From Anthopleura xanthogrammica (lineage: Eukaryota > Cnidaria > Anthozoa > Actiniaria > Actiniidae): a stretch of 64,000 bases of DNA. The notes under the pieces are model-generated. The model made no database searches and was not told the DNA's origin. It saw only the letters and a list, made by a program, of their open reading frames with translations. The translations under genes were made by a program, and so were the position numbers. Below, one piece after another: positions 13,801 to 24,600 of this stretch; position 1 is the first letter of the stretch, and each line of letters starts with the position of its first letter. The stretch is taken from NCBI GenBank assembly GCA_964019055.1, contig OZ025219.1, positions 5,413,868 to 5,477,867 of the forward strand, in the 5' to 3' direction.

Positions 13801-16800
13801 ATAGGATCAATTAACTCGTGATAAATAGCTGAATTCGTCTCTCTACAACTACTCGACAGTTTGCCGGTAAGATTTGATCTTAACTATTTTCAAAACAAAA
13901 AACGAGCCTCTACTCGCTGTATTTTTTCGCTAAACGGAAAGAAATTTGCTTTAAAACTATTGTTAGCTGTTTTCTACATATTGTACAATTATTGTAGATG
14001 TGGTGTTGAATATATTTTTCGAGAAGACCACAGAAGACAACAGGTAGTAAAACGAGAACATTCAGAACTCCAACTCAAATTGTTTGGCGAAAACTAGAAA
14101 GAAAAAACGACTTTCTACTACAAAACATGATTTATTAGGACTTGAATTTGTCTAGTTATCATAATTTGAGGCCTTCCTATGTGTGTATTGAACAGTTTTC
14201 TGAAATTTGTGCATTTTAATCTATAAAACACTTATTTTTTTGGGAATTTCACTCATTTCACTGGGGAAATTTGCCGCTTTTGGCCGTGTTTCCATAGCGA
14301 CCTAATTGGTACTCCCGCGGAGTACCAATTAACGCTCTAATTGTACTCCTCTAGACCAATCAGAATCGAGTAATTTTGTCGAGTGTACTATAAATGGCAA
14401 AATACATAACTTACCGTAAATCCTCTATTAATCCCCCCCTCTCAAATAAGCCCCCCCCTCTCTAATAAGCCCCCCCCCTTTTTTTAAAGGATGAAATTTA
14501 TTAAGCCCCCCTCTCCTTTAAGCCCCCCCTCCCCTCCCCCTTCAAAACTAAATTCACAATCAAGGTAAATCATACTTGAGACCTTGATGCCCCTATAGAT
14601 TATGCAAGAAAGTCCATAGTAATTAATACTTCCATTTAATCCTGAGTTTACCGTTTTGGAATAACGTTATCCGAATATCATATTATATTCTGATAGCGTA
14701 GAACTTAGAGCGTTTCGGCTAAAAATCAATAAGCCCCCCCTCTCTATTAAGGCCCCCCTTCTCCAATAAGCCCCCTCAAACGTGCCTGAAATAAATAAGC
14801 CCCCCGGGGGGCTTAATAGAGGATTTACGGTACATTCCATAACTGTGTTAAAGGTGGGACAAAGAGTTCAAAATGAAATACGAGCAGTACGTTGAACCCG
14901 GAAGAAATGTGTCCAAGATACTAGATGCAGTCTTCGCACAGTATGACAAGAGAATAAGGCCATTTTATGAAGGTCAGTCAATAAATTAGTCAGTCAATAG
15001 TTATAAATTTTAGTGACTATTAATAATCATTACAATCTTAAAATGCCGGATTAATGAATATCCCCTGAAAATTTAAGATTTGCAATATTAGAGTAAAATA
15101 TATTAAAAAAAGAAAAAGAAGGGAAAAAGTAATGCATCGGCCGGGAATCGAACCCGGGTCAACTGCTTGGAAGACAGCTATGCTAACCACTATACCACCG
15201 ATGCGACTTGAAATCTAAATAGAGCAATTAAATTGTTCACGCTAAATATTTTGCCTTTTTTTCCCTTCAACACTTTGACGCGTAGCTTTCATCATAACTG
15301 CACACAGCACTGCAAACAATTTTTTTTTTTTCACTTTATAAAATACAAATTAATTAGAATAGCCATTCTCCTTAGAAATCAATGAAGAAAAAGAAAGTGC
15401 GCATGCGTGCTGTAAGCTCTCATAAGTAAGCGCCCCTAACCAATCAGAGAGCGAGATTTATAACAGTTAATCTATATAATGAAGAAATAGAAAACGCATG
15501 CGCGTGTTGTACATGTGAAGTAATAAAGCACGCGTGCATGGATTGGCAGAACAGAAGAGAAGTGTTAAAAGAAGCACGATGCGTACCGGGTATTGGCTAT
15601 AGTTAATTATTAATATCTTGGGCAATAAAAATCTCCAGATCATCACAGACTTGAAAAATGAAGGTTAAATTTAAAAGAAAGAGGAGAGAAGGAAAAAGAA
15701 ATGCATCGGCCGGGAATCGAACCCGGGTCAACTGCTTGGAAGGCAGCTATGCTAACCACTATACCACCGATGCCACATGAAATCTTATTATGGCAATCAA
15801 AGTTATCATTATCACGCTAGATATTTTTTTCTTCTTCTTCAGTTAAACCTTTATCAGTTGGACTCGATATTCTTATTTTATCATTTGGAGAGCTAAGAGA
15901 GGCGAGTATGGTAAGTTGTGCCAAAAAGGATTTCTTAACCTTCCATGCTTATGAACGAATACAATGTCATGTTTGGTCACATAAAAAAATTTTTTCAACA
16001 GACCTGATTCATTTTGGTTCATTCTTTTTTTTCTTTTCAGACAACATGCCATTCCCTAGAGAATAAGATTATTTGTTTGAGTTGTATTCATCTGCATGCA
16101 TCTTTTCATGCGCAACTCTTAAACAAAGACATAATACTCTAGGGAATGACACGTGGTCTAAAATAGGAAAACATTACACCAAGACAAATTAGGTCTATTT
16201 TTCAAACAAATGCTCAATCTCAATCGAAAACACATCCGCCTCCTGCTGATATCTTAAACTGAATCGCACGTTTTGAGTTTGCTTTTGAGAATGGCAAGAC
16301 AATTGCTGCTCATTAACTGAGCAGAAGCATGGATGCAAGGGATTCTGGTAGTAATAGTAAATGACGCCATAATCCAAATATCGGTTCATGATTGCATAAC
16401 TATGTGTCTCTACGCATGCGTCAGAGTCAAAAATACCATCCACCTTCATACATTTCACTATACACAGACAATAGAAGTCACATCAAACGGAGAGGTACTC
16501 CATTTTATCCCTCAGGAGTACAGTGTAGATATGTACCTGGGTCAGTTCTGGCAAGACCCTCGACTCGCATTTGGTCTGGACAGGATTATTATTCTCGGAG
16601 GAGAAGCATCGGAAAAGCTTTGGGTTCCTGATACTTTCTTCGTGAATTCCATTGAAAGCAAGATACAGACTATGATGTTTACTAATAAGAAAGTGTGGAT
16701 AAACTTGAAGAATGGCACTATGATGCTGAGTGCAAGGTTGGTGTTCAAAATATGTACGTACAGAGACCTTAGGAAAATGTGCGTGGGCTACCTGTGTTTT

Positions 16801-19113
16801 CAAATGCCTTTTGGAACCCAGGCAGATCATAAATCGAAAAATGAGAAAGCACGAGTAAAAAAAAACTAGATTTTAGACCAGCCCAAGGCTCAACGGACGT
16901 CAGGCACCCACTGAGCCTTGTCTTTTTTTTCTCGTTTTATTGCAGGATGGTCAGCAGAAATTCCTGCAAGTTCGACTTGAGAAATTATCCATTGGACGAG
17001 CAGACATGCCACCTTGCTTTCGAAAGCTGTAAGTTTTTATTACTTTTATTAATATTAGTAACTTTTTATAATTATATATTCTTTGTCTGTTTTTAGTTTC
17101 TTATTCAGAAAAGGATCTCAAATATAGCTGGAGAAACAAGTCGGTTGCGAGTGATATTGGGGTGTATGACCGAGAAATGGCTCAGTTTGATATCATCAGC
17201 GCGAAGCGATACCTAAAACACGAAGTGTATCACTCAGGTAAGAATGATTTGAAAAGCAAAGCCGTAAAAACATAGCCTGAAGTGTCAGGGTAATTACAAA
17301 AATAATGGGTGTTGTGCGACCTCAATGCTTGGACTTTTGCCACTGTGATCGGACGGCGGAGTTGTGGGGAGGAGGCTTTTCATTTTAGTCTTTTATATTT
17401 TGTAATCTTAGCGCCCCCACTCTTTTTCCCTCTAATTTGCATACTAGCCACTTGGTCTCCCCCTTCTTTAAAATATGCTCCGCCGTTTGTCTGCGTCGTA
17501 CCAAGGTTCGTGTTATCGATAACAAAAACTATGCTAATAGCAAATGTTCTTAGAATCAATTCACACAAGAATAATCTTTTGCAGCATCTAACATGGCACC
17601 ACTTGCTTCAGGGACACAATGGAGCCACAAAAGCTCTATAAACATTCCTATTCCTGTTTCTAATAGCAGCTATTTGGGTTGGTTGCTGTATATAGTATAT
17701 GCAGTGTAGTAAAATGGCTGCCATGTGTAATGCAATTTTATTGTCTTAAAAAAATCCGAATTTTCCTCTCTCTTTTTTTCAGAAATGTTTTCTGGTTTGA
17801 CGGCAACAATCGTGTTCAAGCGTCGTGCGTCTTACTACATATTCCAAATGTACATTCCTTGTGTTTGTATAACTGCCTTGTCGTGGGTTAGTTTCTGGAT
17901 TAACCATGAAGCAATCCCAGCACGCGTGGGCCTCAGCATCACAACTGTCTTGACTATTAGCTACATGCGAGGATCTGTGAACGCAAATATGCCTCGAGTA
18001 TCTTATCTCAAGAGCATTGATTATTTTCTACTGGTTTCGTTTGTATTTATATTTCTCACTCTTGTTGAATATGTACTGGTTTTGAAGTATTCGCGAAAGC
18101 AAAGGGAAGCCGTCAAGAAATACTTACTGCAATCATCAGACGACGAAGCGGTGAGTGAAAAGTATGGTGTACACTTAATGATTCAAATTCTTGAGAATAA
18201 ACTATTAAAAAAAAACAGATGGGGTGATGGGCTCAAGGGTGATGGCGGCCATCTTGTTGATGCTCTTTATGTTGATCAACATGAGTGAAAAAAAGGTCGT
18301 GAAGTCATAAACGAAGTAAATTTGACAGTCTAACCTTTTTACTGCACTATTTAAATAAGGCAGAAGAGTGTCATGCAAATTGTTCGCAGAGAGTTCGCAG
18401 TTATGTTCAACTACAACCGCAGGCGCAGGTCATACGAAGACACTAATTTAAGGTGCTGTAATACGAGCAACAAAATCGATCGTGCAACTTGTCACAACAT
18501 GTTGTGCTGCAAGTTGCAGAGCGAATGTTGCTCGTATTAGCATCTCGCCCGCAAAACATTTTCATTGTTTGAGAGAGATTGAGCAAAAAAAGGTTGCGCA
18601 ACAAAATTTTGTTGTTGCACGGGGAGGTAATACGAGCAACAATCGCTCTGCAACTTGCAACGCAGCAATTTGCACGACAAGTTGCACAATTTTGTTCTTA
18701 TTACTGCACCATAAAACGAGCGCGCAGTATTAAGTTATAAACTTGTCTCCCATTCTATTTTCTAGGAGAAACAACCAATGCTAGTAACTGTCTCCATGGG
18801 AAACAAAAGCTACAATTTCAAGAGCTCCATTCAAGACTTGGAGAACGGCAATGGAATCCCTCTCAAAGAAAGATCTAGTAAGCTTCAAGTTCTTACTCGC
18901 AACAATCCTCTCTCATTCAGAGGAAAATTGAACAGTTGCCAACCAAACAAAGACAATGACAGTGATATTGCACGCTCGATCCGAAAATCTCTAGACCCTA
19001 ATGACGCTCACTGTCTCGATAAGTACTCCCGCTTTCTGTTTCCACTAACGTACATCGTGTTCCTGACTGTTTATTTCATTTATTATACTAAAGCTTACGA
19101 TGACAGTAAATAG
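10879..19113 (+). CDS. Cys-loop ligand-gated anion channel 1 (GABA-A/glycine receptor-like)
   Basis: A subunit of a pentameric neurotransmitter-gated, probably chloride-permeable channel in the plasma membrane. Coding exons read by eye: 10879-10952, 11992-12090, 12523-12630, 14854-14972, 15843-15910, 16516-16736, 16946-17028, 17097-17237, 17783-18150 and 18766-19113. Phases fit at every junction and give 542 aa. Domains: hydrophobic signal peptide (1-22); Thr/Lys/Pro-rich linker (25-93); ligand-binding domain with GQFWQDPR (165-172) and WVPDTFF (192-198); Cys-loop C237-C251 with 13 residues between; M1 (~322-345), M2 (~350-370), M3 (~379-405) and M4 (~515-537). PAR at 350-352 just before M2 is the anion-channel signature. 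The second cysteine pair of vertebrate glycine receptors is absent. The ATG lies 18 bp after a good splice acceptor (10860), so a non-coding first exon upstream is likely. The N-terminal exons 1-3 are less certain than the rest. The transmitter cannot be told from the sequence. Confidence 0.92.
11829..11961. mobile_element. Partial MITE copy in intron 1 of channel gene 1
   Basis: Shares the core (AATAAGATT..TTTGTTTGAGT ... TAAACAAAGA..AATACT) with copies at 16000-16199 and 19446-19633. It stops about 30 bp before the exon 2 acceptor. Its outer ends are degraded. Confidence 0.55.
13002..13163. mobile_element. Foldback element (long hairpin) in intron 3 of channel gene 1
   Basis: Two arms of about 78 bp, starting AAATCGCACGACC and ending GGTCGTGCGATTT, are inverted around a very short loop near 13080-13086. 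It abuts the TIR element at 13167-14394. Confidence 0.75.
13167..14394. mobile_element. Non-autonomous TIR element, about 1.2 kb, in intron 3 of channel gene 1
   Basis: The ends TTTATAGTTCACTCGACAAA and its near-perfect inverse (22 of 23 matching at 14372-14394) define it. A palindrome at 14304-14330 sits near the right end. An open frame of about 78 codons (13861-14097) inside shows no transposase motif that I recognise and begins with TTG. Confidence 0.6.
14414..14830. mobile_element. Tc1/mariner-type MITE with TA target sites, 417 bp
   Basis: TIR CCGTAAATCCTCTATTAA at the left and its exact inverse at the right, each flanked by TA (14412-14413 and 14831-14832). The inside is rich in repeated AATAAGCCCCCC blocks. 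It ends only 23 bp before exon 4 of channel gene 1. Confidence 0.85.
15124..15128 (-). terminator. Pol III terminator of tRNA-Gly copy 1
   Basis: TTTTT on the minus strand, 4 nt after the discriminator base. Confidence 0.7.
15133..15204 (-). tRNA. tRNA-Gly (anticodon UCC), copy 1
   Basis: A 72-nt cloverleaf on the minus strand. The 5' GCATCGG pairs with the 3' CCGATGC, followed by discriminator A. The anticodon loop CTTCCAA gives UCC, for GGA/GGG glycine codons. The B box GGTTCGATTCC is intact. The anticodon stem has one G-U wobble (pair 31-39) where copy 2 has a Watson-Crick pair. A run of five T (minus strand, 15128-15124) is the Pol III terminator. CCA is not encoded, as in eukaryotes. 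The gene lies antisense in intron 4 of channel gene 1. Confidence 0.95.
15693..15697 (-). terminator. Pol III terminator of tRNA-Gly copy 2
   Basis: TTTTT on the minus strand, 4 nt after the discriminator base. Confidence 0.7.
15702..15773 (-). tRNA. tRNA-Gly (anticodon UCC), copy 2
   Basis: Nearly identical to the tRNA 569 bp away, differing by one base that restores the C-G pair at 31-39 of the anticodon stem. Intact acceptor stem, T-arm and B box; discriminator A. A T5 terminator lies at 15697-15693 (minus strand). The 5' flanks of both copies also resemble each other for about 60 bp, so the pair arose by local duplication. It is also antisense in intron 4 of channel gene 1. Confidence 0.95.
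16000..16199. mobile_element. MITE, intron 5 of channel gene 1
   Basis: Second copy of the AGACCT..-ended family; its core matches 19446-19633 (TTTGTTTGAG ... TAAACAAAGA, CTAGGGAATGA..CGTGGTCTAAA). The right end reads TTAGGTCTATT. Confidence 0.6.
18452..18710. mobile_element. Foldback MITE in the last intron of channel gene 1
   Basis: Ends GGTGCTGTAATACGAGCAAC and its inverse (...TTATTACTGCACC), with further inverted blocks of GCAACTTG and TTGCTCGTATTA. 259 bp, no coding capacity. Confidence 0.75.
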
Positions 19114-19445
19114 AATATGCTTGTGTTGGCCTCACTGAGATTGCATCAACGGTTATTTGCATTGGAAAACACTTTATGGGTTTTTTCAGTACTTTATTTA
19201 TTCATATGCTGTATTCTGTAATACAAAACTATGTATTTGTTTATGTTAAAACTATAAGCAGCTTAATGGATTCATGAACGGTCTGCTGATGGAATTGTGA
19301 GAAGCTTAATGCCTTATAGGTTTGAAAATACTAGTTAACTATGGTAAGGACAAGGGCTCCTTAGAATCTTTGTTATTCCTTGTGAAGATAGTAAACTAAG
19401 AAAATATTGTATGCTAGAAGATACGTCTTTTTTTCCTTTGTCAAT
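19114..19445. other. 3' flank of channel gene 1
   Basis: AT-rich, probably the 3' UTR. No AATAAA is seen close to the stop. Confidence 0.4.
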
Positions 19446-19633
19446 AGACCTTATTCGTCGTGGTTGAATGATTTCCCATTACAAACCACATGTCATTTTC
19501 TAGAAAATAATGATCTTAGTTTATTTTAGTTCTCTTCTCTTACGCAACTGTTAAACAAAGAAACTATACTCCAGGGAATAAAACGTGGTCTTAAATGGGA
19601 AAACTTTACGCCAAGGTCAGTATAAGGTCTATA
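19446..19633. mobile_element. MITE, best-preserved copy of a three-copy family
   Basis: Terminal inverted repeats ATAGACCTTAT and ATAAGGTCTAT, with longer sub-terminal matches (CCCATT..AA.ACCAC and its inverse). Copies lie at 11829-11961 and 16000-16199, all in the same orientation around channel gene 1. Confidence 0.65.
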
Positions 19634-20072
19634 GAGCAGGTATGCAAGGTTGATCATATTCAGATAAACCATTAGTCTTGTAATCAAAATGAGACAGGGT
19701 TTTTTTTTCATGATTTCGTCGATATCAAACATGAATTTTCCATCGTTTTAAAAGATTAAAATTCGGGAGCACAATCAAACATGTCGATCGCAAGCTGGAG
19801 GCCATGATGATTTATGTCAAAGCCATCGAATCCAGTGATTCTAATGACGTCTCTGGCATCTAACATAGCTGCCGTAATGAGATGGGTCTTTATACATCGC
19901 CTTTGGTGTGCTAGACGAGTTAGAAACAAAAATAATATTCAAAAAATGATCATCGGGACATTTTGAAATAGAAATAAGGAAAAACAAATAAAACAAAAAA
20001 CTAAAGTAATTATTACAGTTCGTCAATAATCGGCAGATCCATGCAGCCAATAATCCTCTTCATAGTTCGCTC

Positions 20073-20335
20073 CGCCATCTTGGAAGGTAGCCGGGCCTTT
20101 GCATTGAAGCGAGACGAACGGTGAGCTTGCAATGATAGAGACATGTGAATAGACCCCTTGCACGTGACGTCAGAGCAGCTCAATTTGGAGGGTAAAACAA
20201 AAAAAATTTAATCTCCTGAGAATTGGAACCTATTGTTTTGCCCTCCAAATTGAGCTGCATTCCGACGTCACTATCATTGCAAGCTCACCGTTCGTCTCGC
20301 TTCGATATAAAGGCCCGTCAACCTTTCAAGATTGC
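20073..20335. mobile_element. Foldback MITE between channel gene 1 and GPCR A
   Basis: Arms of about 65 bp (20073-20138 and 20271-20335) are inverted. An inner pair includes GACGTCA and CTCAATTTGGAGGG. A fragment of the inner part recurs at 21125-21167. Confidence 0.75.
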
Positions 20336-20647
20336 GTAAGAGAACTGTGAAGGGGAGTTTTGATATCAAAACTGTTACTTATTCTGATGCTATTAATGAT
20401 ATATAAATAATCCAACACATCTGTAGAAACACATCGAGATAGCTAGAAGTCACATCCCACGATATGCTACTTACTTGTTACAAGGTTCTCTAGGAATCGA
20501 AATGATATCTAATGAAGAAAAATTAGACTTTCTTGATCTATGTAATAAAAATACATTTTTTAGTTTCTCTGACCAGAGTTATCACTATTGTAATATATTG
20601 TTATTCGTATATTTTTGTTGTTGATGTTTTTATCAGTGCGGTTTTTA

Positions 20648-20774
20648 ATGATGATGATGATGTTGATGATGTTGATGATGTTGATGATGATGATGATGAT
20701 GATGGTGGTGGTGATGATGATGATGATGATAATGATGTTTTTATCAATACGGCTTTTAATGATGATGATGATGT

Positions 20775-20812
<38 letters not shown>

Positions 20813-20818
20813 TTGATG

Positions 20819-20875
<57 letters not shown>

Positions 20876-20950
20876 GTGATGATGGTGATGATGATGATGA
20901 TGATGTTGATGATGATGATGACTATGATGGTGATCATGATGATTATGGTA
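20648..20950. repeat. Long GAT trinucleotide microsatellite
   Basis: Nearly 300 bp of GAT with GTT/GGT interruptions. It opens frames in several phases (poly-Asp, poly-Met, poly-Ile), which I treat as artefacts. Confidence 0.95.
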
Positions 20951-21124
20951 CGTTGTTGTTGTTGATAATAATGTTGAATAATGGTGTTGATTAAGATGTT
21001 ATATTGTTTTGCCGTCGCGATCGCATTCTTTATTGTTTTCGATGATAAGAATTTTGAACTGAGATGATGATGAAACATTACATCCCTCCATATTCCGGGA
21101 TACGCACCGTGCTATTCCACGTGC

Positions 21125-21305
21125 TAGACCCCTTGCACGTGACGTCAGAGCAGCTCAATTTGGAGGGCTATTACATGATCACGTGTATACATCTAATTCA
21201 TAATTAACCTTGAGCCTTGAGTTGTCTTATTAACAATTAGACCTCTCGCCCTCAAGGTATAGGTCTACGAGTCGATAGCCCATGAGGCCGAAGAGGTCTA
21301 ATTGT
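21125..21305. repeat. MITE fragment and adjoining hairpin
   Basis: 21125-21167 repeats the inner part of the 20073-20335 element. 21232-21245 and 21292-21305 (ACAATTAGACCTCT and inverse) form a separate hairpin. Confidence 0.5.
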
Positions 21306-21649
21306 TCTAGTATAAACTTAATAATCGGTCAAATAAATGATTGTTTTACCAATTTTATAATTATTGTTTTTCCCATTGTTTTGGCTTTCAAAACCGGCCT
21401 GCTAGTAGACCACTATTAGTAGACCATTAATAGACCACTAGTAACTCAGCCACTCAAATCGTAGGAGTTTTGATCGACCATGCCACTAGTAGGCTTATAC
21501 TAATTATTATTAGTAACTTTCAAGCAACTACAGCTTTGACTATTTTCCAATGCCCAGTTTTCGATCCATTAGTTCGATATGCAGGGCTATCAGCAAGGCA
21601 TCAGATTTTGGAAACTCGTGTTTTCTCCACTAAACACGATATTCGTAGA

Positions 21650-24600
21650 TCAGCTTTCCCGGATACACTTGATCATGTCCAGAAACTCGCGCCTGTAATT
21701 CAAGTTGCAGACCGCATACACAATGGGATTGCAGGCGCTGTTGGCGTACATTAGCCACTGGAAGAAGAGAGCTAGAATAGTTTGCTCCTTGGTTGTCGAG
21801 AAGCCACTGGTTTCGTCCAAATATAGAAATAGCACGTGATAGGGAATCCAACAAACTGCAAATATCACGATGACAATGACGAGCATGTTTATGACTTTTT
21901 TGTGGGTACGTATGGTTGCTATGGAGATAAAAACAATATACTTCATATCAGTGGAGCTGTGGTGAGATCGTATCTTAGCATTTGCTGAGCGTATCTTGAA
22001 ATATTCCCCCATGCAGAGTTCAGAAAAAAACTTTTAGTGAGTAGGTTTCGTATTATCAAGAACTGAAAATCACGCTACATATTTATGACTCAATATATCC
22101 ACAATTTTAATATACAGTATTTCAACTAGCGTGATTTTACTTGGCCCTTAAAAAAAATGGCAAACCGATAGTTAATAATTAGACTCTAAATCCATTGTTC
22201 TCTTTTGTTCTTTATCAACTTGTACAAGCTAAATAGTTATCTTTCTTTCACAGGATAGATAAAATCACTCTAGTCTATCATGTAGTTCTATATTGCGCAA
22301 GTTATAATTTGCGGAGTCGGGCATGACATGGCTGCTATTTTCAGTGATAGCATTCCGTACAGTGCACGTGCTGTAAATCAGAACTTTAATTTTCCCACCA
22401 TACGATCGCGGAAATCTCTCCTTGGAGTAATTTGTCGTTTGAGTTACTCTGAACATGAAAGTAAAGTACAGTAATCGTATGTCTGCGGGGGGGAAAATTT
22501 TCACTCGAATTTAGAGGTTATGTAAGTTAATGACGGTAATCACGTTTTTATGTTGTATATATATGCACCATAAATCGGCTTAGAAATAAAGAAATATCGA
22601 AAGTATTATTGGATTGGTTGACAGGAATCTGAATGAGTTGTTGGGATTAAGAGATTCTCTTTTGTTTGATTTTCAACCTTTATCAAAGAGTTCGGATATC
22701 GAAGAAGTGAGGCGAAATGGATTAAATCAGGATGTGAACGTGCGGTATCTAGGTGCACTCGTCAAAGCAGTAGCATATCAACGGCGTCAGTCTCGCATTA
22801 TTAAAAAGCCTAGAAAGCTCAGATTGTATAGAATACATTAGGCCGTTATCACATAACCATAACCAGATTACGTACTTTAACTGTGATAAAGGTATATGTA
22901 AAAGGTTATGTGGTAATATAGAGAAGGATCCAAATGTATGAATGATCTTGTCACGTGACTAGACGTTCATAGACGTTTCTGGAATCAGGGTTTGATACTG
23001 AAGACCGTCGGATCCCAATCCTGGTTCTCAGGCAACTTCAGTTATCATTATACAAGTATCGGTGGACATGATAATTGTTGGAGAAATCTGATTATCTATA
23101 ACGATCCTGTTTCCCTATCCCATTGCAAAATCATTAGTGCACAGTTTTATTTTAAACCAAATATAAGAAAATCCCAGTTCCGATTTCACCCCCTTTTTTC
23201 ACTCGAACTAAAAACCAAAATCAAACAATTAATGTATCGATCCCTGGGACAACCTCTAGGCTGATCGAAGCCAAGGCATTCGATGAGTCATTAGTCACAC
23301 ATCGAATTGAAATTTAGTGTTTTGGATTTTCTAATACAATACAATACAACACAATAACTTTATTGAATTTTTCTGGAAAAAGCTTTTCAAGCAACTACAT
23401 CAAGACGGTCAGAATGTTTTAGCCAAACTAGTAATTTTGAAAACATTGCAGAAAATATCAAAAGCAAGTAGGAGTGTAGTCCGACATCAGCCAAACTGCC
23501 AGTATTGTACTCACTACTGGCTAGACATGTCACATACAGGATTCTGTTGAATGAAACTGCTAGCAACACTCTGACAACATCTCTGAATGTTTAACTAGAA
23601 CAACTACAAGGCTGTTATGATATAGAAATATGAGCCAAATTTTTCCAAATCATTCAATATGAGTCTTGACAACGTCTGAAAAAAATCCCGGATTTAGAAA
23701 GTTCTAGACTGTTTGGTCTGGCGTTTTGATTCCGTTCCTCAAAAATATTCCAAATATTCAACGCTTGTTATCCAACATCAAAACACCCCAAAACATCCTG
23801 TATTGCTGGAAAATTACTTTTCATTCGGGCTGTAGAATTTTCCAGGGCTGAAATTCTTGTATTGGCTCAAATTCTGCAGCCTTCTCTTTGAAGGTTCTAT
23901 TACATTAAAATATACTGTGTTTGAACGTTTTGCGTGTTTTTTGCCTAAAGATTCCGGACTGGGTGGACATTTGTAGACTCGAGACTATTAATCTATTCAA
24001 CCTTGATTGAATTTCTACCCCAAAATAAATATCGAGGATTCGAATCTGTCATCTCTTTACCTCGTATCTCTACTCTGTCATTTACACTTCCTTGTCGATG
24101 AATTATTTATTTCATTGCTTCCATTTTTGTCCATAGAAATACCTTTATGAAAACTAGAAAATTTCTTATCATCATATGAAGCTAGTAGTACCTTCCTCGT
24201 GTATGATGTGATAAACATAATGTATAAATCCGCAGGGCAAAGATCTTCTTCAAATACGACCAAACAATGACTCTTAAGGACTTGTCAAGATTTGATTCCT
24301 TTATAAATTACTTCGATCTTTTTTTGAACTTGCCGCAATCTTAGAATCAGAAGCTAAAATCCGCGATTTATGCTCAACACACTTTTCAATTATGTATAAC
24401 ACAACCTTTAACATAGAAACTTCATGGGAAAAAAACATGAAAATGGCTTCCATTTATCTCGTTTTCTACAACAATAGGAAGTGTGAAGATGGAAGTGTAT
24501 GTTTTTTATTTACAACACCTTAGGCTAATTTGAGGAGGTAATTTAAGAATAGACTAAAATTATCTTTGTATTTCAAATGATGTTTTTGGTCGGTAAGCTT

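Noticed and set aside
13861..14097. 78-codon frame inside the 1.2-kb TIR element as a transposase
   Set aside because: Starts with TTG and shows no recognisable transposase motif; far too short.
16333..16515. Upstream part of the 178-codon frame over exon 6 of channel 1
   Set aside because: The true exon starts after the acceptor at 16515, as shown by phase and by the paralogue; the upstream codons are intron.
20533..21078. Asp-rich, Met-rich and Ile-rich frames
   Set aside because: All are readings of the GAT microsatellite.
22614..22841. 75-codon basic frame in the GPCR A intron
   Set aside because: Starts with TTG, no domain recognised, no flanking splice signals that fit.
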